Positions 46,432 through 56,201 of a DNA stretch of 64,000 nucleotides are shown here, one piece after another. This DNA comes from Bacteroidales bacterium UBA4231 (lineage in GTDB: Bacteria; Bacteroidota; Bacteroidia; Bacteroidales; UBA932), in NCBI GenBank assembly GCA_002396335.1, contig DGXN01000030.1:32245-96244 (forward strand). Reading direction: 5' to 3'. The stretch's first letter is position 1. Each line of letters starts with the position of its first letter. The translations under genes were made by a program, and so were the position numbers. The notes below the pieces were generated by a model, which made no database searches, was not told the DNA's origin, and saw only the letters and a program-made list of their open reading frames with translations.

Positions 46432-47700
46432 TTAGTCTTCAAACTCCTCGTGCAGGATGCGGAGCACGTCTTCGACGGTTTCGTCTTCAAGGTCGGCGCG
46501 GGTGGCGATTTCGGCGGGATCCAAGGCCATGACGCTGCGTGCGGTGTCACAGCCGATGGCCTGGAGGCGCTCGATGACCCAAGGGTCGATGACGTCGGTG
46601 AATTCGGACAGCAGGACGTCGTCCTCCTCTTCCTCGCTCTGGGGGAGTTCCCTCCAGACCTCGATTTCACGGCCCACGAGCATGCCGGCCAGCTTGATGT
46701 TCACGCCGCCTTTGCCGATACCCTTTTTGACCTCGTCGGCCTGCATGAAGACTTTGATCTTGTCTTCGGGGCCGGAGCCCAGGTCGATGCGGGAGATGCG
46801 GGCGGGATTCAGGGCGCGCTGGATCATCAGCTGCGGGTTGGCGCTCCACTGGATGACGTCGATATTCTCGTTGCGCAGTTCACGCACGATGCCCATGATG
46901 CGGGATCCCTTCACGCCGATGCAGGCGCCGATGGGGTCGATGCGGTCGTCATAGGACTCGACGGCGACTTTGGCGCGCTCGCCGGGGATGCGGACCACTT
47001 TCTTCACGGTGATGAGGCCGTCGTAGATTTCGGGCACTTCCATCTCGAAGAGCTTCTCGAGGAAGCTGTCGGTGGTGCGGGAAAGGACGATGTAAGGCGT
47101 GGTGTTGTTCTTCATCTCCACGCTCTTGATGATGGCCCTCACGGAGTCGCTCTTCTTGAAGCGCTCGCCGGGGATCTGCTCGCTCTTGGGCATGCGCAGC
47201 TCGTTGCCGTCCTCGTCCAGGATCAGGACTTCGTTCTTCCAGGTCTGGTATACTTCGCCGGTGAAGATCTCGCCCACGCGCTCGGAGTACTTCTTGTACA
47301 CGTTGGCTTTCTCGATGTCCATGATGCGGCCCTGGAGGTTCTGACGGATGTTCAGGATGCCGCGGCGGCCGAAGGAAGAGAGGGAGAGCTTGCGGGCGAA
47401 GGTGTCGCCGATCTCGTAGTCGTCGTCACCGGTTTCGGCGGCGATTTCATCCACGGTGATCTGGGTCACGGGGTCTTCCACCTTGTCCACGACCTCGAAG
47501 TTCTGGTAGATTTCGCAGTCGCCTTTGTCCACGTTGATGATGACGTCGAAGTTGTCGGCGTTGCCGTAGGTCTTTGCGAGCTGGGTGAGGAACACATCCT
47601 TCAGCACGCCCAGCATCACCGGACGGTCAATGCTCTTTTCTTCCTTGAAGTCCTTGAAAGCGTCAATCAAGGTTACTTCTTTCTCTTTTTCTTTTGCCAT
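46432..47700 (-). CDS. nusA: Transcription termination/antitermination factor NusA
   Basis: 422-residue RNA polymerase-binding factor. N-terminal domain with FKDFKEEKSIDRPVM, S1 domain (about 135-200), then KH domains with GACIGVKGSRIMGIVRELRNENIDVIQW. The C-terminus ends with a helix-hairpin-helix-type acidic segment (WVIERLQAIGCDTARSVM), as in short NusA forms. Central gene of the rimP-nusA-infB operon; 11 nt after rimP. Confidence 0.95.
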   Translation of the reverse strand: MAKEKEKEVTLIDAFKDFKEEKSIDRPVMLGVLKDVFLTQLAKTYGNADNFDVIINVDKGDCEIYQNFEVVDKVEDPVTQITVDEIAAETGDDDYEIGDTFARKLSLSSFGRRGILNIRQNLQGRIMDIEKANVYKKYSERVGEIFTGEVYQTWKNEVLILDEDGNELRMPKSEQIPGERFKKSDSVRAIIKSVEMKNNTTPYIVLSRTTDSFLEKLFEMEVPEIYDGLITVKKVVRIPGERAKVAVESYDDRIDPIGACIGVKGSRIMGIVRELRNENIDVIQWSANPQLMIQRALNPARISRIDLGSGPEDKIKVFMQADEVKKGIGKGGVNIKLAGMLVGREIEVWRELPQSEEEEDDVLLSEFTDVIDPWVIERLQAIGCDTARSVMALDPAEIATRADLEDETVEDVLRILHEEFED

Positions 47701-47711
47701 TGTTATAGTGT

Positions 47712-48179
47712 TTATTTGAATTCAATGTAGGGAGTGACGGAATTGACCTCGGAGAGGGGGCAGATGTCGTCGTGCTGCACTTTCTCTTTCTTTTTCCTGC
47801 CTTCCACGGTCTCCAGGGCCGTATAGCTGAGGCCGATGGCGTCCTCCGTGGCGGAGGTGAGCGTGGCCACCAGGCGTTTTCCGCCCTTGAACTTCACGTC
47901 CACCAGCGTGCCGATGGCCTTGATGTACTGCCTGAGCACTTTCAGCGGACGGTCCAGACCGGCCGACGACACGGTGAGGGCATAGTCTTCCGCGTCCTGG
48001 TCGAAGGCCGCATGCATGACGGCGTCGATGGCGGCGCAGTCGTCCCAGTCGACGGTGCCTTCTTCCTTTTCGATGACAATCTCGATGTCATTGTCGGCCG
48101 ACAGGGTGACTTCCACGAGGAAGCAGCCCCGCTCTTTTACGGCCGGCTCTACAGCCTGAATGATTTGTTCTTTGGTCAT
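47712..48179 (-). CDS. rimP: Ribosome maturation factor RimP
   Basis: 155-residue protein for 30S subunit maturation. N-terminal domain with AVEPAVKERGCFLVEVTLS and a GTVDWDDCAAIDAVMHAAFD segment; the core motif ALTVSSAGLDRPL is the family hallmark (usually VSSPGxDRPL; Ala replaces Pro). C-terminal SH3-like domain follows. First gene of the operon, 52 nt downstream of a good promoter. Confidence 0.93.
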   Translation of the reverse strand: MTKEQIIQAVEPAVKERGCFLVEVTLSADNDIEIVIEKEEGTVDWDDCAAIDAVMHAAFDQDAEDYALTVSSAGLDRPLKVLRQYIKAIGTLVDVKFKGGKRLVATLTSATEDAIGLSYTALETVEGRKKKEKVQHDDICPLSEVNSVTPYIEFK

Positions 48180-48231
48180 ACGCTTAATAAAAAAGATAGG
48201 GGACCGCCGTCCTCTATCTCGTTCACGTCTG

Positions 48232-48262
48232 CAAATATAAGTATTTTTTCTGAAAGCACCAA
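48232..48262 (-). promoter_or_regulatory. Bacteroidota-type promoter of rimP-nusA-infB
   Basis: Minus-strand -33 TTG at 48262-48260, spacer 20 nt, -7 box TATATTTG at 48239-48232. Confidence 0.65.
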
Positions 48263-48269
48263 ATCCTTG

Positions 48270-48300
48270 TTGTACAAGACGCTTTTATTCGTTATATTTG
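48270..48300 (+). promoter_or_regulatory. Bacteroidota-type promoter of purA
   Basis: -33 TTG at 48270-48272, spacer 20 nt, -7 box TATATTTG at 48293-48300; purA ATG at 48320. Confidence 0.7.
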
Positions 48301-48319
48301 TTGAGCTAATTTTTATCGC

Positions 48320-49591
48320 ATGGAACAGAAGAAACTTGATGTCGTGCTGGGTCTCCAGTGGGGAGACGAGGGTAAAGGCAAGGTTGTGGACGTGCTCACG
48401 CCGTCCTATCAGATGGTCGCCCGTTTTCAGGGCGGTCCCAATGCCGGCCATTCGCTGGTCTTTGACGGCGACGGCTTTGTCCTTCACACCGTCCCTTCCG
48501 GCATCTTCCGCGACAATACGGTCAACATTATCGGCAACGGCGTGGTCATAGACCCTGTCATCCTCATGGAAGAGGTGGCCACCATCGAATCCAAAGGCGT
48601 GGACATCAGCGGCAAGCTGGTCATTTCCAAGCGCGCCCACCTGATCCTGCCCACGCACCGGATGCTGGATGCCGCCAGCGAGGCCGCCAAGGGAAAGTCC
48701 AAGATCGGCTCCACCCTCAAGGGTATCGGCCCGGCTTATATGGACAAGACCGGACGCAACGGCCTGCGGGTGGGGGATATCCTTGCCGGAGATTTCCAGG
48801 ATCGCTATCTCGCGCTCAAGAATAAGCACCTGGGCCTTCTCTCCCAGTACGATTTCTCCTTCGATATCACTGACTACGAAAAACAGTGGATGGTGGCCGT
48901 GGAGGCCCTGAAACGCTTCCCCTTCGTGGACTCGGAGTTCTTCGTGAACGAGGCGCTGGAAAAGGGGACCTCCATCCTGGCGGAAGGGGCGCAGGGCTCG
49001 CTGCTGGACATCGACTTCGGCACCTATCCGTTCGTGACCTCCTCCAACACCCTCGCCGCCGGCGTCTGCACGGGGCTCGGTGTCGCGCCCACCCGTGTCG
49101 GAAAGGTCTACGGCATCTTCAAGGCTTACTGCACCCGTGTAGGCAGCGGTCCCTTCCCGACCGAACTCTTCGACGGAGACGGCGAGCGGCTCCGCCAGGT
49201 GGGCCATGAGTTCGGCGCCACCACGGGACGTCCCCGCCGCACCGGCTGGCTGGACATGGTGGCCCTCAAGTATGCCGTCATGATGAACGGCGTCACGGAC
49301 CTGATCATGATGAAATCCGACGTCCTGGACGGCTTCGACACCGTCAAGGTGGCCGTGGCCTACGAGCAGGACGGCCGCACCTTCACCGCTTTCCCTTACG
49401 ACGGCGGCGCGAAGGTCAAGCCCGTGTACAGGGAATTCCCCGGCTGGAAAACTCCGCTCAGCGGCCTTCGCCGCTATGCGGATTTCCCCGAGGCTTTCAA
49501 GCAGTATATCGCTTTTATCGAGCGGGAGACCGGCTGCCGGATCGCCATCGTTTCCGTGGGTCCGGACCGGGAAGACACCGTTCTCCGCTAG
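48320..49591 (+). CDS. purA: Adenylosuccinate synthetase
   Basis: 423-residue enzyme converting IMP, Asp and GTP to adenylosuccinate, first step to AMP. GTP-site [14 protein letters not shown] at the start, [37 protein letters not shown] and a final [10 protein letters not shown] are all standard. Length matches the family (about 425). Monocistronic with a clear promoter; its stop overlaps the end of convergent purB by 4 nt. Confidence 0.96.
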   Translation: MEQKKLDVVLGLQWGDEGKGKVVDVLTPSYQMVARFQGGPNAGHSLVFDGDGFVLHTVPSGIFRDNTVNIIGNGVVIDPVILMEEVATIESKGVDISGKLVISKRAHLILPTHRMLDAASEAAKGKSKIGSTLKGIGPAYMDKTGRNGLRVGDILAGDFQDRYLALKNKHLGLLSQYDFSFDITDYEKQWMVAVEALKRFPFVDSEFFVNEALEKGTSILAEGAQGSLLDIDFGTYPFVTSSNTLAAGVCTGLGVAPTRVGKVYGIFKAYCTRVGSGPFPTELFDGDGERLRQVGHEFGATTGRPRRTGWLDMVALKYAVMMNGVTDLIMMKSDVLDGFDTVKVAVAYEQDGRTFTAFPYDGGAKVKPVYREFPGWKTPLSGLRRYADFPEAFKQYIAFIERETGCRIAIVSVGPDREDTVLR

Positions 49592-50883
49592 GCAATGCCT
49601 ACGCGGGAGAAAATCTCGTCCACATTCTTGAAGTAGTAATCCAGGGTAAAGCAGCTGTCCAGCTCTTCCCTGGATAATTTTTCGCTCACCGGGGCCGACG
49701 CTTCCAGGAGGGTCTTGTAATCCTTCCCTTCCGTCCAGGCTTCCATGGCGATGGGTTGGACCGTGTCGTACGCCTGCTCGCGGGAAAGGCCCTTGGCGAT
49801 CAGGGCGTTCATCACGCGCTGGGCGAAGATGACCCCGCGGGTACGGTAGATGTTCTGGAGCATGGTCTCTGGATACACCACCAGGTTCTCCAGAATGCCC
49901 TTGAAGCGCTGGAGCATGTAGTCCAGCAGTTCAGTGGCGTCCGGAAGGACAATGCGCTCGGTGCTGGAGTGGGAGATGTCGCGCTCGTGCCAGAGGGCGA
50001 CGTTTTCGTAGGCGGTAGCCATATATCCGCGCATGACGCGCGCGCAACCGCAGATGTTCTCGGACGAGATGGGGTTGCGCTTGTGCGGCATGGCGCTGGA
50101 GCCTTTCTGTCCCTTGCGGAAGGCTTCTTCCACTTCGCGGACCTCGGTTCGCTGGAGGTTCCGCACCTCAAAAGCCATCTGCTCCAGGGTGGAGGCGATC
50201 AGCGCAAGGGTGCCTACATAGCAGGCATGCCGGTCCCGCTGCAGCACCTGGGTGGAAATCCGGGCCGATTCGATGCCCAGCTTTCCGCAGACATAGTCCT
50301 GGATGAAGGGCGGGATATTGGCGAAGTTTCCCACGGCGCCGCTCATCTTTCCGGCTTCCACACCGGCGGCCGCCGCGCGGAACCGCTCGATGTTGCGCTT
50401 CATCTCTTCGTACCAGAGGGCCCATTTGAGGCCGAAGCTGGTAATGTCGGCATGGATGCCGTGCGTCCGGCCGATACAGGGAGTGCCCTTGAATTCCAGC
50501 GCGCGGCGGCGCAGGACTTCCAGAAATTCCTCCAGGTCTTTCATGAGGATGGCGTCGGCCTGCTTGAGGAGGTAGCCGTTGGCCGTGTCCACCACGTCGG
50601 TGGAGGTGAGGCCGTAGTGGACCCATTTGCGCTCGTCGCCCAGGCTTTCGCTGACGGCACGGGTGAAGGCCACCACGTCGTGGCGGGTCTGCTCCTCGAT
50701 TTCCCGGATGCGGGAAACCTCGAAACGGGCGCCTGCGCGGATTTTCTCCACGTCGGCCTGAGGGATGACGCCCAGTTTGCTCCAGGCTTCACAGGACAGG
50801 ATTTCGACCTCAAGGTACGCGCCGAATTTGTTCTCTTCGGTCCAGACGTCCCGCATCACTTTCCGGGAATAACGCTCAATCAT
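49588..50883 (-). CDS. purB: Adenylosuccinate lyase
   Basis: 431-residue fumarase/aspartase-superfamily enzyme acting twice in purine synthesis (SAICAR to AICAR, adenylosuccinate to AMP). Signature loop [11 protein letters not shown], with the catalytic Ser loop, plus [11 protein letters not shown] and [14 protein letters not shown] containing the catalytic His. Length suits the short bacterial type. Three nt downstream of purC1, forming a two-gene operon on the minus strand, convergent with purA (4-nt overlap of ends). Confidence 0.95.
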   Translation of the reverse strand: MIERYSRKVMRDVWTEENKFGAYLEVEILSCEAWSKLGVIPQADVEKIRAGARFEVSRIREIEEQTRHDVVAFTRAVSESLGDERKWVHYGLTSTDVVDTANGYLLKQADAILMKDLEEFLEVLRRRALEFKGTPCIGRTHGIHADITSFGLKWALWYEEMKRNIERFRAAAAGVEAGKMSGAVGNFANIPPFIQDYVCGKLGIESARISTQVLQRDRHACYVGTLALIASTLEQMAFEVRNLQRTEVREVEEAFRKGQKGSSAMPHKRNPISSENICGCARVMRGYMATAYENVALWHERDISHSSTERIVLPDATELLDYMLQRFKGILENLVVYPETMLQNIYRTRGVIFAQRVMNALIAKGLSREQAYDTVQPIAMEAWTEGKDYKTLLEASAPVSEKLSREELDSCFTLDYYFKNVDEIFSRVGIA

Positions 50884-50886
50884 GCT

Positions 50887-51831
50887 CTATTGGTTTTGGA
50901 GGAACTTCAGGATATTGGCTTCAATCCGGGCCGACACGTCTTCGCCGCCGGCCGGGACAAAGGGCGTGTCGCTCAGTTTCTGGTACAGTTCAATGTAACG
51001 GTCGGTAATGCCGCTGACCACTTCCGGGGTCATCTCGGGGACCTTCTCCCCTTCGCGGCCCTGGAAGCCGCCGGCCATGAGCCATTCGCGTACGAATTCT
51101 TTGGAGAGCTGGCGCTGGTGCTCGCCTTTGCGGAGACGCTCCTCGTAACCCTCGGCGTAGAAATAGCGGGAAGAATCCGGGGTGTGGATTTCGTCCATGA
51201 GGATGATCCGGCCGTCTTTCTTGCCGAATTCGTATTTGGTGTCCACCAGGATGAGGCCCTTCCGGGCGGCAATCTGGGTTCCGCGCTGGAAAAGGGCCAG
51301 GGTATAGCGCTCCAGCTGCTCGTATTCGTCGGCCGGGACGATGCCCCGGGCGATAATCTCTTCTTTCGAGATGTCCTCGTCGTGCCCTTCGGCCGCCTTG
51401 GTGGTGGGGGTGATGATGGGGTGGGGGAGTTTCTCGTTTTCCCGCAGGCCGTCGGGGAGGGGGACGCCGCAGAGGCTGCGTTTCCCGCTCTTGTATTCCC
51501 GCCAGGCATGGCCGGCGAGGTATCCGCGCACCACCATTTCCACTTTATACGGCTCGCAGCGCCAGCCGATGGTGACCATCGGGTCCGGCACGGCCACTTT
51601 CCAGTTGGGAAGGATGTCGGCGGTTAGATCGAGGAACTGGGCGGCCAGCTGGTTCAGGACCTGTCCCTTGCAGGGAATCCCTTCGGGGAGGACGACGTCA
51701 AAGGCGGAAATGCGGTCTGTGGCTACCATGACCAGGTAACCATTGTCCAGAGAATACACATCGCGGACTTTTCCCGTGTAGAGTGATTCTTGACCGGGAA
51801 GCTGGAATTGGGTTTTTACAACGGCTTTCAT
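50887..51831 (-). CDS. purC: SAICAR synthetase, Bacteroidota-type long form (purC1)
   Basis: 314-residue phosphoribosylaminoimidazole-succinocarboxamide synthase. [31 protein letters not shown] (given in two parts: the KVRDVY substrate segment and DRISAFD), [13 protein letters not shown] and [13 protein letters not shown] mark the longer SAICAR synthetase subtype found in Bacteroidota and yeast-like enzymes. A second, shorter PurC is encoded 4.4 kb away at 56198. This copy leads the purC1-purB operon, divergent from purE, sharing a 168-bp intergenic region with a palindrome. Confidence 0.94.
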   Translation of the reverse strand: MKAVVKTQFQLPGQESLYTGKVRDVYSLDNGYLVMVATDRISAFDVVLPEGIPCKGQVLNQLAAQFLDLTADILPNWKVAVPDPMVTIGWRCEPYKVEMVVRGYLAGHAWREYKSGKRSLCGVPLPDGLRENEKLPHPIITPTTKAAEGHDEDISKEEIIARGIVPADEYEQLERYTLALFQRGTQIAARKGLILVDTKYEFGKKDGRIILMDEIHTPDSSRYFYAEGYEERLRKGEHQRQLSKEFVREWLMAGGFQGREGEKVPEMTPEVVSGITDRYIELYQKLSDTPFVPAGGEDVSARIEANILKFLQNQ

Positions 51832-51849
51832 GGGAGAAAAAATAGGCTA

Positions 51850-51880
51850 CAAATATAAAACCCTATTCCAACTTCTGCAA
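51850..51880 (-). promoter_or_regulatory. Bacteroidota-type promoter of purC1-purB
   Basis: Minus-strand -33 TTG at 51880-51878, 20-nt spacer, -7 box TATATTTG at 51857-51850. Confidence 0.7.
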
Positions 51881-51895
51881 ATATTTTCCATACAG

Positions 51896-51921
51896 TTTAT
51901 CAACAATCGATTTTTGATAAA
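51896..51921. promoter_or_regulatory. Palindrome midway between purC1 and purE promoters (candidate operator)
   Basis: TTTATCAA (51896-51903) and exact reverse complement TTGATAAA (51914-51921), 10-nt spacer, centre at 51908.5. The centre lies about 30 bp from each -33 element (51878 on minus, 51938 on plus), a position suited to a shared regulator of both purine operons. Binding protein unknown. Confidence 0.5.
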
Positions 51922-51937
51922 ATCCTTCCGGCAGCTG

Positions 51938-51968
51938 TTGTAAGTGTCGCGTCTTCGTTGTAAATTTG
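51938..51968 (+). promoter_or_regulatory. Bacteroidota-type promoter of the purE operon
   Basis: -33 TTG at 51938-51940, 20-nt spacer, -7 box TAAATTTG at 51961-51968; purE ATG at 51999. Confidence 0.7.
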
Positions 51969-51998
51969 TACTTCATTTTTTAGTGGATTCTAACCCTT

Positions 51999-52466
51999 AT
52001 GAAAGTAGCAGTTATCATGGGCAGCGCCAGCGACTGGGATGTAATGTCGCCGTGCTGCGCTACGCTGGAGGATTTCGGTATCCCGTACGAAAAGCGCGTC
52101 CTCAGCGCGCACCGCAATCCCGGCCCTCTGGCCGAGTACGTCGCCTCCCTGCCGGACAAAGGATGTGAGATTGTCATCGCCGGCGCCGGAGGGGCCGCCC
52201 ACCTGCCGGGCGTCATCGCCGCGCTGACCACCCTCCCTGTCATCGGGATCCCGGTCAAGTCCAAAGCCCTGTCGGGGATGGATTCCCTCCTGTCCATCGT
52301 CCAGATGCCCTCCGGCATCCCCGTGGCCACCATGGCCATCGACGGTGCCAAGAATGCGGCCCTGTTCGCCGTGTCCGTCCTTGCCTTGAAGGACTCCGGC
52401 CTTGCACAGAAACTCCAGCAGTTCCGCAAAGACCAGAGTGACAAAGTCCTGAATACCGTGATATAA
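51999..52466 (+). CDS. purE: AIR carboxylase / N5-CAIR mutase PurE
   Basis: 155-residue PurE. GSASDWDVM at residues 8-16 and SAHRNP at 41-46 (usual SAHRTP; Asn replaces Thr), then GAGGAAHLPGVIAA, ALSGMDSLLSIVQMPSGIPVAT, are diagnostic. No purK partner is in the window, so either purK lies elsewhere or this PurE carboxylates AIR directly. First gene of the operon, but followed by an intrinsic terminator before purL. Confidence 0.94.
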   Translation: MKVAVIMGSASDWDVMSPCCATLEDFGIPYEKRVLSAHRNPGPLAEYVASLPDKGCEIVIAGAGGAAHLPGVIAALTTLPVIGIPVKSKALSGMDSLLSIVQMPSGIPVATMAIDGAKNAALFAVSVLALKDSGLAQKLQQFRKDQSDKVLNTVI

Positions 52467-52472
52467 GCCATA

Positions 52473-52509
52473 CTGCCCACCCGCCCTGCGCCGGTGGGCA
52501 GCCTTTTTT
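52473..52509 (+). terminator. Rho-independent terminator between purE and purL
   Basis: Stem CTGCCCACC (52473-52481) with GGTGGGCAG (52493-52501), 11-nt loop, then CC and six T (52504-52509). It begins 7 nt after the purE stop and ends 8 nt before the purL ATG, so it may act as an attenuator on the downstream genes. Confidence 0.85.
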
Positions 52510-52517
52510 AAGACAGA

Positions 52518-55500
52518 ATGGAAAAAGCAAAGAGATTGTTTGTTCAGAAGCGGGAAGCTTTCCGTGTGGAAGCCTCCGGCCTGCTCCGGGATTTCAATGA
52601 GAACCTTTCCCTTTCCCTGCGCAGCCTCCGGCTCGTTGTGGTGTACGACCTGTTCGGCTTCTCGGACAGCCTGCTGGAAGCGTGCCGGTACAACGTCTTC
52701 GGTGAAATCGCCACCGACCGGGTCAGCGAAACCATGCCCGAAGGAAGCAAGTACCTGGCCGTGGAATACCTTCCCGGGCAGTTCGACCAGCGGGCTTCGT
52801 CGGCCTTGGACTGCGTCCATCTGATCGACCCGGACGCACAGGTGGACATCAAAAGCGCCCGCCTGCTCCTGTTCGACGACGACGTCCCTCAGGAGGTTCT
52901 GGAGCGGATCGCCGCCTACTACATCAATCCCGTGGAATGCCGGCGCAAGGACATGAGCGTCCTCTCGCTGACAGGATCGGCCGAAAGGAAGCCCCTGGAG
53001 GACCTTTCCGGCTTCACCCGGATGGATGAGGCGGATTTCCCCGCTTTCTGCAAGGCCCATTCCCTTGCCATGAACAGCGACGACCTCCGCGAGGTCGTGG
53101 CCTATTTCCGCAAGGAAGGCCGCGATCCCTCCGAGACCGAACTCCGCATCCTGGATACATATTGGAGCGACCATTGCCGCCATACCACGTTTACTTCCAC
53201 GCTGGAAGAGGTCCGCGTGGACGACAGTTTCATCCGGCCCGACATCGAGGCTTCGCTGCAGCTGCTGGCCCGGATGCGCTCGTCGCTGGGCCGCGAGGCC
53301 AAGCCACTCTGCCTGATGGAAATCGCAACCATCGGCGCCCGCTACCTGAAATCGAAGGGCCTCCTGGAAGACCTGGAGCAGAGCGAGGAAAACAATGCCT
53401 GCAGCATCTTTGTCACGGTGAATGTGGACGGGAAGGACGAACAGTGGCTCCTGCAGTTCAAGAACGAGACCCACAACCATCCTACGGAAATCGAACCCTT
53501 CGGCGGTGCGGCCACGTGCCTGGGCGGCGCTATCCGGGACCCGCTCTCCGGCCGGGCATACGTGTACCAGGCCATGCGCGTGACCGGAGCCGGCGACATC
53601 ACCGCCAAGGTGGCCGACACCATCCCCGGCAAACTCCCCCAGCGGATGATCTCCCACAAAGCGGCGGAAGGGTATTCCAGCTACGGCAACCAGATCGGCC
53701 TGGCTACCACCCACGTACGGGAAATCTATTCTGACGGCTATACGGCCAAGCGCATGGAAATCGGGGCCGTGGTGGGTGCCGTGAAGGCATCGTCCGTGCG
53801 CCGTGAATCTCCCGCGGAGGGCGACGTGATCCTGCTGCTGGGCGGCCGGACCGGCCGGGACGGCATCGGCGGTGCCACCGGGTCGTCCAAACAGCATACC
53901 GAGTCGTCCCTGGAGACCTGCGGCAGCGAGGTGCAGAAGGGCAATCCGCCCCAGGAACGGCAGCTTCAGCGCCTGTTCCGCCGTCCGGAAGTGACCCGCC
54001 TCATCAAGAAATCCAACGACTTCGGAGCCGGCGGCGTCAGCGTCGCCATCGGCGAACTGGCCCCCGGACTGGACATCTACCTGGACCGTGTTCCCGTAAA
54101 ATATGCCGGCCTCAATGCGACGGAGCTGGCCATCAGCGAATCCCAGGAACGCATGGCCGTTGTCGTGGAAGCCGCCTCCATGGACCGTTTCCGCGCGTTC
54201 TGCGCCCTGGACAATATCGAAGTCACCCATGTGGCCGACGTGACCGGCACGGGACGCATGCGCATGTTCTTCCACGGGGAGAAAGTGTGCGACCTCTCCC
54301 GTGAGTTCATCGACAGTGCCGGCGCCGCGCATTACGCCCGGGCTGCCGTCGCTGCCGTCGTGCAGAAGAATCCTTTCGAACGCACCCCTGAAGGCGCTAC
54401 CCTCGCCGAGAAGATGCACGCGGTGATGTCCTCGCCCAATGTGGCTTCCCAGAAGGGTCTCGTAGAGATGTTCGACTCCACCATCGGCCGGTCTACGGTG
54501 CTCATGCCTTACGGCGGAAAGCGCCAGGCCACCGAGACCCAGGTGTCCGTGCAGAAACTGCCGGTGGACGGGTACACCGACACCGCCAGCGTGATGGCCT
54601 TCGGCTACAATCCGGACCTGGCCCTCTGGAGCCCTTATCACAGTGCCGCCTATGCGGTGGTGGAAGCCTGCACCAAGGTGGCCTGCTGCGGGGCCGACTG
54701 GTCGCGGATGCGCTTCTCGTACCAGGAATACTTCGAGCGCATGAGCGCCGACCCCTATACCTGGGGCAAGCCCCTCTCCGCCCTGCTGGGCACCCTCAAG
54801 ATGCAGGAAGCTCTGGGGCTGCCTTCCATCGGCGGGAAAGACTCCATGAGCGGGACTTTCGAGCACATCCACGTGCCGCCCACCCTGGTGGCTTTCGGCA
54901 TCACGACCGTGGATGCCCGCACCGTCATCTCGCCCGAATTCAAAAAGCCGGGCAATGGAATCTATCTCCTCGAGCATACTCCCCGGGCCGATTACATGCC
55001 CGACACCGACCGGCTCAAAGCCAACTGGAATGAGCTGCGCCGCGGGATCGAGGCCTCAGAAGTGGTGTCGGCCTGGTCCCTGAGCTATGGCGGCGTGGCC
55101 GAGGCGCTGGTAAAGATGGCCATGGGCAACGCCCTCGGCGTAGACGTGACCCTGCCGGAAGACCGGCTGTTCGCCCTGGGATACGGTTCCGTCGTCTGCG
55201 AAGCCTCGGCTCCCGTGGAAGGTGCGCGGCTCATCGGCCATGTGACGGAGGAAGGCATCCGCATCAACGGCACCCTCCTCTCCCTGCCTTCGCTGGAGGC
55301 GGCGTATGAAAGCCGATATGCGGGCCTCTATCCGGCGCGTGTGAAACCGGCCTTCGACCAGCCCGCCCCGAAGGTGGCCCCCCTCCCGTCCGACCCGTCC
55401 GACCTGGTCTATCCGGGAGATCCGGTCCTCACGCCCGTCGTCAGCCTTCCCGTATTCCCCGGCACCAACTGCGACTATGACACCGCCAAGGCCTTCCGCA

Positions 55501-56201
55501 AGGCCGGGGCCGACGTGCGCCCCTTCATTTTCCGGAACCTCAGCGGCAAGGATGTGCTGGATTCCATCGATGAACTGGCCCGCCGGATCGACGAGTGCCA
55601 CATCCTGACCTTCTGCGGCGGCTTCTCCTCCGGCGACGAACCGGACGGCAGCGGCAAGTTCATCGCCAGCGTCATCTGCAATGCCCGGGTCCGGGAAGCC
55701 ATCGGCCGGCTGCAGAAACGGGGCGGCCTGATCCTGGGCATTTGCAACGGGTTCCAGGCCCTTGTGAAAAGCGGCCTGCTGCCCTACGGAAAAGTGGGTC
55801 AGGTCACGGCCGATTCCCCGACACTCGCCCGCAACGACATTGCCCGCCACGTCTCCCTGATCGCCCGTACCCGGGTGGCCTCCGTCCGTTCTCCCTGGCT
55901 CTCCGGCATGGAAGAAGGCCAGGTGCACAGCATTGCCTTCAGCCACGGGGAAGGGAAGTTCGTGGTGAACGAAACGCTGGCCGCAGAGCTGTTTGCCCGC
56001 GGTCAGGTGGCTTTCCAGTACCTGGACAATCCCAACGGCTCCTATTACGACATCGAGGGCATCCTGAGTCCCGACGGCCATATCCTCGGGAAGATGGGCC
56101 ACACCGAACGCTACGAAGGGGAACTGTACAAGAATATCGCCGGCAACTGCTTCCAGCCGCTGTTTGACAATGCTGTCCATTATTTCAGAAAAGACCGATG
56201 A
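52518..56201 (+). CDS. purL: FGAM synthase, large single-chain form (PurL with glutaminase domain)
   Basis: 1227-residue phosphoribosylformylglycinamidine synthase using Gln and ATP. N-terminal PurS-like unit (about 1-150), tandem AIRS-type halves with LDTYWSDHCRHTTF and ETHNHPTEIEPFGGAATCLGG, and a C-terminal class I glutaminase with its nucleophile in LGICNGFQAL and His-Glu in FSHGEGKFVV. This PurL glutaminase looks intact. Sequence style is closer to the Clostridia-type PurL than to E. coli-type, as judged by eye. Starts 8 nt after a terminator; overlaps purC2 by 4 nt. Confidence 0.95.
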   Translation: MEKAKRLFVQKREAFRVEASGLLRDFNENLSLSLRSLRLVVVYDLFGFSDSLLEACRYNVFGEIATDRVSETMPEGSKYLAVEYLPGQFDQRASSALDCVHLIDPDAQVDIKSARLLLFDDDVPQEVLERIAAYYINPVECRRKDMSVLSLTGSAERKPLEDLSGFTRMDEADFPAFCKAHSLAMNSDDLREVVAYFRKEGRDPSETELRILDTYWSDHCRHTTFTSTLEEVRVDDSFIRPDIEASLQLLARMRSSLGREAKPLCLMEIATIGARYLKSKGLLEDLEQSEENNACSIFVTVNVDGKDEQWLLQFKNETHNHPTEIEPFGGAATCLGGAIRDPLSGRAYVYQAMRVTGAGDITAKVADTIPGKLPQRMISHKAAEGYSSYGNQIGLATTHVREIYSDGYTAKRMEIGAVVGAVKASSVRRESPAEGDVILLLGGRTGRDGIGGATGSSKQHTESSLETCGSEVQKGNPPQERQLQRLFRRPEVTRLIKKSNDFGAGGVSVAIGELAPGLDIYLDRVPVKYAGLNATELAISESQERMAVVVEAASMDRFRAFCALDNIEVTHVADVTGTGRMRMFFHGEKVCDLSREFIDSAGAAHYARAAVAAVVQKNPFERTPEGATLAEKMHAVMSSPNVASQKGLVEMFDSTIGRSTVLMPYGGKRQATETQVSVQKLPVDGYTDTASVMAFGYNPDLALWSPYHSAAYAVVEACTKVACCGADWSRMRFSYQEYFERMSADPYTWGKPLSALLGTLKMQEALGLPSIGGKDSMSGTFEHIHVPPTLVAFGITTVDARTVISPEFKKPGNGIYLLEHTPRADYMPDTDRLKANWNELRRGIEASEVVSAWSLSYGGVAEALVKMAMGNALGVDVTLPEDRLFALGYGSVVCEASAPVEGARLIGHVTEEGIRINGTLLSLPSLEAAYESRYAGLYPARVKPAFDQPAPKVAPLPSDPSDLVYPGDPVLTPVVSLPVFPGTNCDYDTAKAFRKAGADVRPFIFRNLSGKDVLDSIDELARRIDECHILTFCGGFSSGDEPDGSGKFIASVICNARVREAIGRLQKRGGLILGICNGFQALVKSGLLPYGKVGQVTADSPTLARNDIARHVSLIARTRVASVRSPWLSGMEEGQVHSIAFSHGEGKFVVNETLAAELFARGQVAFQYLDNPNGSYYDIEGILSPDGHILGKMGHTERYEGELYKNIAGNCFQPLFDNAVHYFRKDR

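Noticed and set aside
51990..54977. 995-codon minus-strand frame opposite purE and purL
   Set aside because: Shadow ORF of strongly conserved purine genes; crosses the purE/purL terminator, which a real gene would not need.
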